Assembly (NCBI GenBank): GCA_037446915.1
Contig: JBBIHP010000096.1
Span: 1 to 11,258, forward strand
DNA from: DSXH01 sp037446915
GTDB taxonomy: Bacteria > Bacteroidota > Ignavibacteria > Ignavibacteriales > Melioribacteraceae
Direction: 5' to 3'
DNA length: 11,258 nt
Shown one piece after another: positions 1-7,461 of this stretch. A program made the translations under genes and the position numbers. A model generated the notes under the pieces. That model was not told the DNA's origin, ran no database searches, and saw only the letters and a list, made by a program, of their open reading frames with translations. Within the stretch, counting starts at the first letter, position 1, and each line of letters begins with the position of its first letter.

Positions 1-297
1 GTAGTAATTCCTAATAGTGAGTTTATATTAGATGTTGATACTGTGATAGTAGCGATTGGAAACGGAAGCAATCCATTGATAAGCCAGACAACTCCCCAGA
101 TGAATGTTAATAAATGGGGAAATATTATTGTGGATGAAACACAGAAAACTTCGATAGATAGAATTTTTGCCGGTGGTGATATTGTACTTGGCGCAGCTAC
201 TGTAATTCTTGCAATGGGAGAAGGAAGACGAGCTGCTGCTTCAATCAATAAAATGCTTGCTGAAGAGATTGAAAAAGAGAATAATAGTAATAACTAA
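1..297 (+). CDS. gltA: NADPH-dependent glutamate synthase small subunit / SudA-like flavoprotein, C-terminal fragment
   Basis: The reading frame is open from the first base and ends at the TAA at 295-297. It gives the last 98 residues of a protein that starts outside the window; the GTG at 43 is internal, not the start. Two motifs identify the family: DTVIVAIG (about residues 13-20), the end of the NAD(P)H-binding half, and FAGGDIVLGAATVILAMGEGRRAA (split here as FAGGDIVLGA at 56-65 and ATVILAMGEGRRAA at 66-79), the closing FAD-contact segment of the glutamate synthase small subunit and its relative, sulfide dehydrogenase/NfnB SudA. These flavoproteins pass electrons between NAD(P)H, FAD and Fe-S clusters in the cytoplasm. 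The N-terminal Fe-S region is outside the window, so GltA cannot be separated from SudA/NfnB. The family call is strong and the exact symbol tentative. The acidic, Asn-rich tail (EEIEKENNSNN) is probably a disordered C-terminus. Confidence 0.85.
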   Translation, partial: VVIPNSEFILDVDTVIVAIGNGSNPLISQTTPQMNVNKWGNIIVDETQKTSIDRIFAGGDIVLGAATVILAMGEGRRAAASINKMLAEEIEKENNSNN

Positions 298-304
298 ATT
301 CGAT

Positions 305-330
305 AAGAGATGTTACTAATAACGTCTCTT
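305..330. terminator. Hairpin between two convergent genes, possible bidirectional terminator
   Basis: An 11-bp inverted repeat (arms 305-315 and 320-330, loop CTAA) contains one G-U pair and otherwise matches perfectly. It sits between the stop of the flavoprotein gene (297) and the stop of the convergent GH13 gene (356), where a shared terminator would be expected. Neither side has a proper U-tract (GATCTC follows on the + strand and ATCGAA on the - strand). It may therefore be a weak or factor-assisted terminator, or only an mRNA 3'-end stabilising hairpin. Confidence 0.5.
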
Positions 331-355
331 GATCTCTAATAAAACTTATCAATTA

Positions 356-3300
356 TTAAGCTTCCATACTGTTAATCAAATTACTATAAAGATAGTCGGA
401 ATTATTTGATAACCTTAAAATCTTGCGGTAATTCAAGAATAATTTATCCAACAGTTGTTTATTCTTCTCATCCAGATTTAAAAATTCTTCCGACTTAATA
501 TTTTCGTGAAGAACATAGAGTGTTAAAAGCCAGGATATCAGCTCTTCAAAACTCTCTTTACTATAATAAGTTTTACCATCATACTCATTCACGCCAATAA
601 AATGCTTAACAGATTCATCCTCTAACATTTTCTTTAATTGTGATGATCTGAAGTAATCTTTTTCAACCGGTGAATATTCAGTTATAGTAACAGGTTTGTC
701 TTCATTTTCAAAAATAGATTTAACTTCATCCTCAAAACGGATTAAAATGTTTATCAATAAAATCTCTTTATATAAATTCCCTTCCCCTCTGCCGGATTTC
801 TTCAACAAATTTCTTACAGGAGTATCAAGCAAAAGGATATCTATATAATTCGACTTATTTACTTCCCCGTTATCTTCAAATAAATTTTCCAATTGAGAAA
901 TTAGAATCCATAATAAAATTAGGACCGAATTTTCATTATAGTCCGCACTTCTGCTTGTCATTATTGCTTTATGGATTTCTAAGTTGGAGTTAATGGTAAG
1001 CGGATATAATTCATCCAGTAATAGATTTAGCTTCCTTACATTTATAATTCTGCTATCAAATTCTTTAATCTGTTTTTTAACTTCATTCTGCAGTGAAAAG
1101 TGTTTTACAATATTGTTAAGCAGATTCTTAATACTGCCCGATAAGTAATTCAGCTTTTCTGACTCAAGTTTATCATCTTCAATTAATTCACCGGGATGAA
1201 TAAAATCGTCAAATTTATTTCCATCAAATATTTCTTCGAATGATCTGTGAACCGGCTCAAGTCTCATTTCTTTTAGCGCTCTTTCAACAGATGGAACTCC
1301 TATTCCTTTTAATTTACGTGCTAACTTTTCATAATCACCATTTGAATCATACACTTCGTAAAAGTTAAGGTAAACAAGATATTTGAATGCACCAAGTTCA
1401 ACTTGAAATCCCTGGAATGTCAATTCGTGCCCCGATTTCAAATACTCAAGGTTTGATGTATGTTCTCTAAAAACGTAATAATGCTGAAGAGTAGGATTAA
1501 CACCAAGTGCTTCGCCGAGTGTTCGCGTTTGATTTACTTTTTCACCATTTATAAATGAAAGTAGCTTTGGCGATGAATGAAAAATTGTTCCCTTTGTATT
1601 CTCGTACTTGTTATTATAAAAGACTAATGCTTTCTCTCCTCTTTCACTATTTGTAAATGCAAATACATTTTCATTCAGATTACCGTGGTTATCCCAGAAA
1701 TCGAAGAGCCAGAAATTTGTAACCTGACTGAAAAGGTAACGTTTCTTCATCAGCGGAAATATTTCCCTCTTATGTCTTTCAACAAGCCACTGGTTTGGTG
1801 ATTCGTTATAGTATGCCCGCTGATATTCCATCCCGTATTTTTCAGTAAAACCTTCTATTTGCCCGTGTGCAAACATTGGTAAACCGGGTAGTGTAACCAT
1901 CAATGTGCATACTCCAAAATATTTATCGTCGGTACCAAATTGTTTAATTGCAGTTTCTTCATCCGGATTACTAATAAAGTTAACATAGCGTTTTAGAATT
2001 TCCGGTTCGAACTCCAAAGTGTTCGAAATAAGATCGCGGTACTTTGCATTCTCCTCCTTCATCATCATATGCATAAAAGCGGAATTATAAACACGATGCA
2101 TGCCAAGAGTGCGGACGAAATAACCTTCCATAAGCCAGAATGCTTCGGCAAGTAAAAGTGTTTCCGGCATTTCATTATTTATTCTATCTACAACTTCACG
2201 CCAGAATTCTTTTGGAAATTGTCTGTCGAATTCCTCTTGTGAAATTGAATAATCCGATCTCGACGGTATATCGCCGCCCCTACCCGGAACCGGATACCAC
2301 AATCTGGAGAAATGTTTTTTGGCAAGAGTCATTGCAGCATCAAAACGGATAATTGAAAACTTTCTTGCGACCTCAAAGATTTTTTGAATTACCGCTTCAC
2401 GGACTTCCTGGCGAATCATGTTTAGTTGTGCAGTATCATTCCAGGGCATGTTGGTTCCGTCGTTACCATGATAAATGTATCTTACATCGCCGGTTCTGTT
2501 ATCAACTCTTTGAAAAACTACTGCAGCATCACTCCGGCTCCAGTAACCGTCTTCAATCCTGATTGAAACTGTAGGATCATCGGATAAATCGGGACCGCTA
2601 AAACGGTAATTTGGAAATGGAGGAAAACCGGATTGAATAAAATAATCGGGACGTTCAATTACCCATTTCGAAAAAATTCCGGTATGATTAGGAACCATAT
2701 CGCTTGCAAGGCGGATTCCTTTTCTGCGTGCGCGTTCATTCAAATTATTGTATGCATATTCACCGCCAAGGTCATTTGCTATTTGATAATCGTATAATGA
2801 ATATGCAGAAGCAACCGCATCGATATTACCAAGTATATGTTTAATTTTTCTTGAAGCATTACTCCGCTCCCAGATTCCAATAAGCCATAAACCATTAAAG
2901 CCCCAGGCAGCAAGCTGATCCAGTTCTTCATCCGGAATCTGATCCAGGGTTTTAATGTGCCGGTTATATTTTTGAGAAAGCTGGTTTAACCACACATAAC
3001 TATTTTTTGCAATCATTACAACGCGAGGCATCCAGTCTGTATCGGGTGTAAATTTTTCTATCTCCTCATAATCTTTCCATGTATCGAGTGCGTAACGGTA
3101 ACCCGATTTACCGAGGGTTAGAAATCCGGCATCGTTAGTTCCCTCTTTATACTGAGGTGCAAATACCGGAGCTCCTCCACCTCCGCCAAATCCAAGAATT
3201 ATATCTTCTGTAATAAGGTCCTTACCGCTAAGGATTCGATTCAGAAATTTTTCATCAAGCAGAACACCCCATTTTTCGCGTATAAAATCGAGCTGCGCTT

Positions 3301-3961
3301 CGATGTTATCGGGGTTTGTTAGTATTGGCATTTTAAGAAATGTAAAAAGATCCTGATTATCCGGACCAAACTTCTTTTCATTCACAAAAAATTTTTCGAG
3401 TTCGCTTAATGATTTCTTATAAATTTCTTTTTCATTCAAATAATTCTGATCGAATAATTCGATGATGTTTTTGTTAGCCGGATTAATATTTGCAAAAGAT
3501 AACAGGATTAATTCTTCCAGAGTTATTTCTAAATTGGAACGGTCTGCAGTAAAAGAATTAAGATAGTCGAATACACTTGATTGACCTTTATAAACTTCAT
3601 TTGGCGGAAATATTTCAACAAAATCGAACAATAATTTTCTTACTGCGTCTTCACCCAAAGAAGTATTAAGAGATTCTAATGCTTTCTTAATAACACCGGG
3701 ATTAACCTGAATTTCATAAACTCTGAAAAGGAAATGATAAATTTCATCAAGCAAACCGGCAGCATTCACTTCACCAACTTTTACCTGTTCGCTTGCATCT
3801 CTCCTATCATTAATTTTCTTAACAAAATTTCTTGCTGCAGCATTGTTAACAAAAACAACATTTCCGGCAATTGAAAAGAAAACGTCATCAATTTCATACT
3901 TCTTACGGATTTCTTTCGAAATATGAAATTCGAATCTCGGGAAATTGTTAGTCCGTTCCAT
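356..3961 (-). CDS. Large GH13 (alpha-amylase clan) protein, cytoplasmic, about 1200 residues
   Basis: The protein has 1201 residues with ATG at 3961 and TAA at 358-356. No clear Shine-Dalgarno site precedes the ATG. A TIM barrel of the GH13 clan spans roughly residues 310-760. Region I is DMVPNH (421-426). Region II is IRFDAAMTL, with R539 and nucleophile D541. Region III is LLLAEAF, with acid/base E606. Region IV is FISNPDE, with D667 kept but Pro666 where most members have His. The conserved barrel end reads LPGLPMFAHGQ (691-701). An N-terminal region of about 300 residues precedes the barrel and ends near a glycine run (259-263). After a likely beta-sandwich region (about 770-865) comes a helical region of about 330 residues with no motif I know. 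There is no signal peptide or membrane segment, so the protein should act on an internal alpha-glucan or alpha-glucosyl substrate. The substrate and reaction type (hydrolase or transferase) cannot be read from the sequence. It resembles multi-phylum proteins usually annotated only as 'alpha-amylase family'. Confidence 0.88.
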   Translation of the reverse strand: MERTNNFPRFEFHISKEIRKKYEIDDVFFSIAGNVVFVNNAAARNFVKKINDRRDASEQVKVGEVNAAGLLDEIYHFLFRVYEIQVNPGVIKKALESLNTSLGEDAVRKLLFDFVEIFPPNEVYKGQSSVFDYLNSFTADRSNLEITLEELILLSFANINPANKNIIELFDQNYLNEKEIYKKSLSELEKFFVNEKKFGPDNQDLFTFLKMPILTNPDNIEAQLDFIREKWGVLLDEKFLNRILSGKDLITEDIILGFGGGGGAPVFAPQYKEGTNDAGFLTLGKSGYRYALDTWKDYEEIEKFTPDTDWMPRVVMIAKNSYVWLNQLSQKYNRHIKTLDQIPDEELDQLAAWGFNGLWLIGIWERSNASRKIKHILGNIDAVASAYSLYDYQIANDLGGEYAYNNLNERARRKGIRLASDMVPNHTGIFSKWVIERPDYFIQSGFPPFPNYRFSGPDLSDDPTVSIRIEDGYWSRSDAAVVFQRVDNRTGDVRYIYHGNDGTNMPWNDTAQLNMIRQEVREAVIQKIFEVARKFSIIRFDAAMTLAKKHFSRLWYPVPGRGGDIPSRSDYSISQEEFDRQFPKEFWREVVDRINNEMPETLLLAEAFWLMEGYFVRTLGMHRVYNSAFMHMMMKEENAKYRDLISNTLEFEPEILKRYVNFISNPDEETAIKQFGTDDKYFGVCTLMVTLPGLPMFAHGQIEGFTEKYGMEYQRAYYNESPNQWLVERHKREIFPLMKKRYLFSQVTNFWLFDFWDNHGNLNENVFAFTNSERGEKALVFYNNKYENTKGTIFHSSPKLLSFINGEKVNQTRTLGEALGVNPTLQHYYVFREHTSNLEYLKSGHELTFQGFQVELGAFKYLVYLNFYEVYDSNGDYEKLARKLKGIGVPSVERALKEMRLEPVHRSFEEIFDGNKFDDFIHPGELIEDDKLESEKLNYLSGSIKNLLNNIVKHFSLQNEVKKQIKEFDSRIINVRKLNLLLDELYPLTINSNLEIHKAIMTSRSADYNENSVLILLWILISQLENLFEDNGEVNKSNYIDILLLDTPVRNLLKKSGRGEGNLYKEILLINILIRFEDEVKSIFENEDKPVTITEYSPVEKDYFRSSQLKKMLEDESVKHFIGVNEYDGKTYYSKESFEELISWLLTLYVLHENIKSEEFLNLDEKNKQLLDKLFLNYRKILRLSNNSDYLYSNLINSMEA

Positions 3962-4026
3962 TTTTTTATCGATAAAAATTTTTACTGGATGATTGATTAT
4001 TCCGATAATTACTGATGTGAATATAA

Positions 4027-4055
4027 GTAATAATGCTCACTCAATAAACTTCCAA
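4027..4055 (-). promoter_or_regulatory. Candidate promoter for the GH13 gene
   Basis: Read on the - strand, TTGGAA (4055-4050) and TATTAC (4032-4027) are separated by 17 bases. Each matches four of six positions of the sigma-70 consensus. This would start transcription near 4020 and leave a leader of about 60 bases before the ATG at 3961. The match is only moderate, and AT-rich intergenic DNA often yields such pairs by chance. The location is right: divergent from the mutS promoter and just downstream of the 10-bp tandem repeat. Confidence 0.3.
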
Positions 4056-4060
4056 ACCGA

Positions 4061-4080
4061 ATCAATATTAATCAACATTA
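4061..4080. repeat. Two-copy 10-bp tandem repeat upstream of the GH13 promoter
   Basis: ATCAATATTA (4061-4070) is followed directly by ATCAACATTA (4071-4080), with one mismatch. The period is one helical turn, so both copies present the same face to a bound protein. The repeat lies just upstream of the candidate -35 of the GH13 gene and about 50 bases upstream of the mutS -35. It could be a regulator site for either gene. Two copies of an AT-rich 10-mer could also be chance. Confidence 0.35.
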
Positions 4081-4128
4081 AGCCGTTACGTGAGAATAAC
4101 TTTCTTAAATAATAGGTTCTCATTCAAA

Positions 4129-4157
4129 TTGTTATTAGTTACCTATTCTCGTATATT
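4129..4157 (+). promoter_or_regulatory. Promoter of mutS and the downstream cluster
   Basis: TTGTTA (4129-4134) and TATATT (4152-4157) are separated by 17 bases, matching four and five of six sigma-70 consensus positions. The same stretch also fits the Bacteroidota pattern TTG-N20-TAnnTTT, with TATATTTT at 4152-4159. Initiation would fall near 4164, about 19 bases before the mutS ATG at 4183. It lies after the upstream in-frame ATG at 4090, which supports 4183 as the real start. Confidence 0.5.
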
Positions 4158-4182
4158 TTTAGCCCAAATTTTAGATATACTT

Positions 4183-6801
4183 ATGTCAGTAACACCATTA
4201 ATGGCACAATACGCACGGATAAAGGAGAATTATCCTGATACAATTTTGCTTTTCCGTATGGGCGATTTCTTCGAAACATTTGAAGAAGACGCCAGGATAG
4301 CATCAAAAGTGCTTGGTATAACTTTAACCAAGCGTGCCAATGGTGCAGCAGAGGACGTTCCGCTCGCCGGATTTCCGCATCATGCAATTGATAGTTACCT
4401 CCCAAAGTTGGTCCGCGCCGGTTACCGTGTAGCTGTTTGCGAACAGCTTGAAGATCCGAAATTTGCTAAGGGAATTGTTAAGCGTGACGTAATTGAAGTT
4501 GTTACACCGGGTGTTTCATTTAATGATAAGTTGCTTGATCATAAAAAGAATAATTACCTGCTCTCAATCTATTTGGAGGATGAAATTGCCGGACTTGCAT
4601 TCAGCGATATCTCTACAGGAGAGTTTCAGACTTTTCAGGTTACAAGAAATGAATTGAATCAGCAGATCGGTTCAATAAATCCATCAGAGGTTTTAATTCC
4701 TAAGAAATTTAAGAACGAACTTGAACCAATAATTCTGAAATTTTCACCTAACACACGGGTAACCAAGATTGACGACTGGATTTACAACTACGACTATGCT
4801 TCAGAACTATTAATGAATCATTTTAACACAAAGACACTTAAAGGTTTCGGTATAGAAGGATTGAATTCAGCAATTTGCTCAGCCGGTGCAGTGCTTAATT
4901 ATCTTAGAGAGACACAAAAAGCAAATCTTCCGCATATAAATAAAATTTCCCGTTATAACCCTTCTGATTATATGCTTCTGGATTTTTCCACTAAGAAAAA
5001 TCTCGAGATTACTTTTTCTATGAATGATGGTGACCGCGAAGGGACTCTCATTTCAATTCTCGATAAAACAGAAACTGCAATGGGTGGTAGGATGCTTAAG
5101 AAATGGATCTCTGCACCTTTAATTAAGCTCGAACTGATTCTAAAGCGACAGGAATGTGTTGAAGAATTTTATATTAACAAAGCACTCAGAAAAAATTTAC
5201 AAAATGAATTAAGCGAAATAGGAGACCTCGAAAGATTAACTTCCAAAATATGTACTGGAAGAGCTAATCCGCGAGAAATGATAAATGTAAAAAATTCTTT
5301 GAAGAAAATTCCTCTTATAAAACAACTTCTAGATCAAACGAAAGTTGAGACTCTTCAACTAATCAACCAAAAACTCCACTCATTGGAATGGCTTGTAGAA
5401 AAAATTGAACTTGCAATTTCCGATGATCCCCCTTTAGCTGTTTCGGACGGAGGTGTAATTAGATTCGGTTATAATCCGGAGCTTGATGAATTGAGAGGTC
5501 TATCTACAAATGCTAAAGACTGGATTGCAAACTTACAGAAGACAGAAAGGGAACGGACAAAAATTTCTTCTCTTAAAGTAAGCTATAACAAAGTTTTTGG
5601 GTATTACATTGAAATAAGTCATGCTAACAAAGATAAAGTACCGGATGATTATATAAGAAAGCAGACTCTTGTTAATAGTGAGAGATATATTACACCCGAG
5701 CTTAAAGAATATGAAGATAAAATTCTGAATGCAGAAGAAAAAATTGCCAAACTTGAATTTGAATTATACGATCAAGTAAGAAGCAATGCATCAACAGCAT
5801 CCAAAGAAATTCAGGAGAATGCTCAGCTTGTAGCAATGCTCGATTGCTATCTTTCTCTTGCAGAGGCGGCATATGAAAATAAATATGTTAAACCTGTTCT
5901 CAATGATTCAGATCGAATTGAAATTATTGAAGGACGTCACCCGGTTGTAGAGCGAATTCTTCCACCCGGCGAAAAATTTACTCCTAACAGCACATTACTC
6001 TCTTCGTCAATAGATCAGATAATTATTTTAACCGGTCCTAACATGGCCGGTAAATCGGTTTATTTACGACAGGTGGGACTTATGGTGTTAATGGCACAGA
6101 TCGGTTCATTCGTCCCGGCAAAAGAAGCGCACATCGGATTAGTGGATAGAATTTTTACACGAGTTGGTGCAAGTGATAACATTGCATCGGGCGAAAGCAC
6201 ATTCCTTGTAGAAATGCAGGAAGCCGCAAATATCCTTAATAATGCTACCGGTAGAAGCTTAATTTTACTCGATGAAATTGGTCGCGGTACAAGCACCTTC
6301 GATGGAATTTCTATTGCATGGTCTATAACCGAATACCTTCACGATCATCCGAATCTTCAGGCAAAAACATTGTTCGCTACTCATTATCATGAACTAAATG
6401 AAATGGCGGAACTTTTTCCGAGAATTAGAAATTATAAAGTTGAGGTGCGCGAGTACGGCGATAAAGTGATTTTCCTCCACAAAGTTTCTCAGGGAGGTGC
6501 CGATCATAGTTATGGAATTCAGGTAGCTCAAATGGCTGGGCTGCCGCAATTTGTTACTTCGCGCGCAAAAGAAGTTCTTGCAAATCTCGAAAGCAAAGAA
6601 CTTACTCCTTATGAAGTAAAGAAAGCAAAACTTGCTAAACTTAAAAACCAGGATAATCTGCAGATAAGCCTTTTTGAGATGAAAGATGATTCATTGCGAA
6701 AAGAAATATCGGATTTACCTATTAATGAGCTTACTCCATTGGAAGCTCTAAATAAATTGAGTGAATTAAAAAAGAAAATTGATGAGAAAAATGAACAATA
6801 A
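4183..6801 (+). CDS. mutS: DNA mismatch repair protein MutS
   Basis: This is the mismatch-recognition ATPase of methyl-independent mismatch repair. It binds mispaired DNA as a dimer and recruits MutL. The start at 4183 (MSVTPLMAQYARIKENYPDT) gives 872 residues, the usual MutS length. An in-frame ATG at 4090 would add 31 residues unlike any MutS N-terminus, and the likely promoter lies inside that stretch. Numbering from 4183: the mismatch-probing Phe-x-Glu is F29-F30-E31 in GDFFETF (F-Y-E in the best-studied homologues); Walker A is GPNMAGKS (618-625); the signature segment SGESTFLVEMQE precedes Walker B, LILLDEIGRGTS (693-704, with D697-E698); the switch His lies in ATHYHEL. The C-terminus has QISLF (827-831), which fits the beta-clamp binding pentapeptide, and the LTPLEALNKLSELK tetramerisation-type tail. 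The gene appears intact, is first in the + strand cluster, and overlaps the next gene by 20 bases. No Shine-Dalgarno site is visible before 4183. Confidence 0.97.
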   Translation: MSVTPLMAQYARIKENYPDTILLFRMGDFFETFEEDARIASKVLGITLTKRANGAAEDVPLAGFPHHAIDSYLPKLVRAGYRVAVCEQLEDPKFAKGIVKRDVIEVVTPGVSFNDKLLDHKKNNYLLSIYLEDEIAGLAFSDISTGEFQTFQVTRNELNQQIGSINPSEVLIPKKFKNELEPIILKFSPNTRVTKIDDWIYNYDYASELLMNHFNTKTLKGFGIEGLNSAICSAGAVLNYLRETQKANLPHINKISRYNPSDYMLLDFSTKKNLEITFSMNDGDREGTLISILDKTETAMGGRMLKKWISAPLIKLELILKRQECVEEFYINKALRKNLQNELSEIGDLERLTSKICTGRANPREMINVKNSLKKIPLIKQLLDQTKVETLQLINQKLHSLEWLVEKIELAISDDPPLAVSDGGVIRFGYNPELDELRGLSTNAKDWIANLQKTERERTKISSLKVSYNKVFGYYIEISHANKDKVPDDYIRKQTLVNSERYITPELKEYEDKILNAEEKIAKLEFELYDQVRSNASTASKEIQENAQLVAMLDCYLSLAEAAYENKYVKPVLNDSDRIEIIEGRHPVVERILPPGEKFTPNSTLLSSSIDQIIILTGPNMAGKSVYLRQVGLMVLMAQIGSFVPAKEAHIGLVDRIFTRVGASDNIASGESTFLVEMQEAANILNNATGRSLILLDEIGRGTSTFDGISIAWSITEYLHDHPNLQAKTLFATHYHELNEMAELFPRIRNYKVEVREYGDKVIFLHKVSQGGADHSYGIQVAQMAGLPQFVTSRAKEVLANLESKELTPYEVKKAKLAKLKNQDNLQISLFEMKDDSLRKEISDLPINELTPLEALNKLSELKKKIDEKNEQ

Positions 6802-7444
6802 CTGTCGTAGTATTTTATCAACGGAAATCCGTTTAATCAGTGTAATCAGCATTCTATTCCTTTTATTTTTAATAACTGGTTGCGGTAAAAACTTTACACC
6901 TGAGCAGGAAGAATTTATTTCCAAAATTGAAAAATCGAGAAAAGAAAAAAATGAATGGATGAAGAACGATCCTAATTCCCCGTTTAACTTCAAAGGTAAA
7001 GTTGAATTCCACGATCTGAAATATTTTGATGTTGATCCCGATTTTGTTTTTAAAAGCCGGCTCTACGAGTATGAGCCGAAAGATACAATTACAATTTTCG
7101 GTACTAAAGGAGAAGAGAGAAAAACTGTAAGATATGGATATGTTCAATTCAACTATTCAGGTAATGAGTACAAGATAAATGTGTATAAGAGTTTAGCAAG
7201 AAATGGAATGATTTATTACTCAATCTGGTTTACTGATATAACAACAAATAAAGAAACTTATGGCGTTGGAAGATATATCGATTTCGAAAAGCAAGAAGAT
7301 CCTGATCATATTTATGAAATAGATTTTAATTCAGCATACAATCCTTATTGTGCTTACAGTCCGGATTACTCATGTGCAATACCTACAAAAGAGGATTACA
7401 TTCCAATTGCCATTAAAGCCGGCGAAAAAAAATTTCATGATTAA
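6782..7444 (+). CDS. DUF1684 family lipoprotein
   Basis: The ATG at 6782 gives 220 residues. A TTG at 6779 and an ATG at 6791 are in-frame alternatives, and all three keep the signal peptide. A hydrophobic segment (about residues 18-32) ends in the lipobox ITGC, so Cys34 should be lipidated and the mature protein exported. The rest matches DUF1684 as I know it: a Lys/Glu-rich N-terminal helix; LKYFDVDPDFVF; a beta-rich core; ETYGVGRYID (158-167); and the family hallmark DFNSAYNPYCAYSPDYSC (181-198), followed by a P..ED.IPI.I.AGEK ending. C190 and C198 are the only cysteines of the mature domain besides the lipidated one and could form a disulfide or bind a ligand. The function of the family is unknown. 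The start lies within mutS (20-base overlap), and aroF follows after 17 bases, so it is probably co-transcribed and perhaps translationally coupled with mutS. Confidence 0.85.
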   Translation: MRKMNNNCRSILSTEIRLISVISILFLLFLITGCGKNFTPEQEEFISKIEKSRKEKNEWMKNDPNSPFNFKGKVEFHDLKYFDVDPDFVFKSRLYEYEPKDTITIFGTKGEERKTVRYGYVQFNYSGNEYKINVYKSLARNGMIYYSIWFTDITTNKETYGVGRYIDFEKQEDPDHIYEIDFNSAYNPYCAYSPDYSCAIPTKEDYIPIAIKAGEKKFHD

Positions 7445-7451
7445 AATTTGC

Positions 7452-7455
7452 GGAG
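7452..7455 (+). promoter_or_regulatory. Ribosome binding site that fixes the GTG start of aroF
   Basis: GGAG at 7452-7455 lies six bases before the GTG at 7462. It is the clearest Shine-Dalgarno site in the cluster and supports the GTG as the start. There is no in-frame ATG before residue 113, deep inside the catalytic domain. Confidence 0.65.
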
Positions 7456-7461
7456 ACGAAA

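Noticed and set aside
2140..2562. Two consecutive + strand open frames opposite the GH13 gene
   Set aside because: They lie entirely antisense to the most conserved part of the GH13 barrel, encode no recognisable motif and have no ribosome binding site. They are shadows of the real gene.
3164..3190. Glycine run (residues 259-263) in the GH13 protein as a possible frameshift or low-complexity artefact
   Set aside because: The frame stays open, and conserved-looking sequence lies on both sides (ILGFGGGG then APVFAP). It is probably a real loop.
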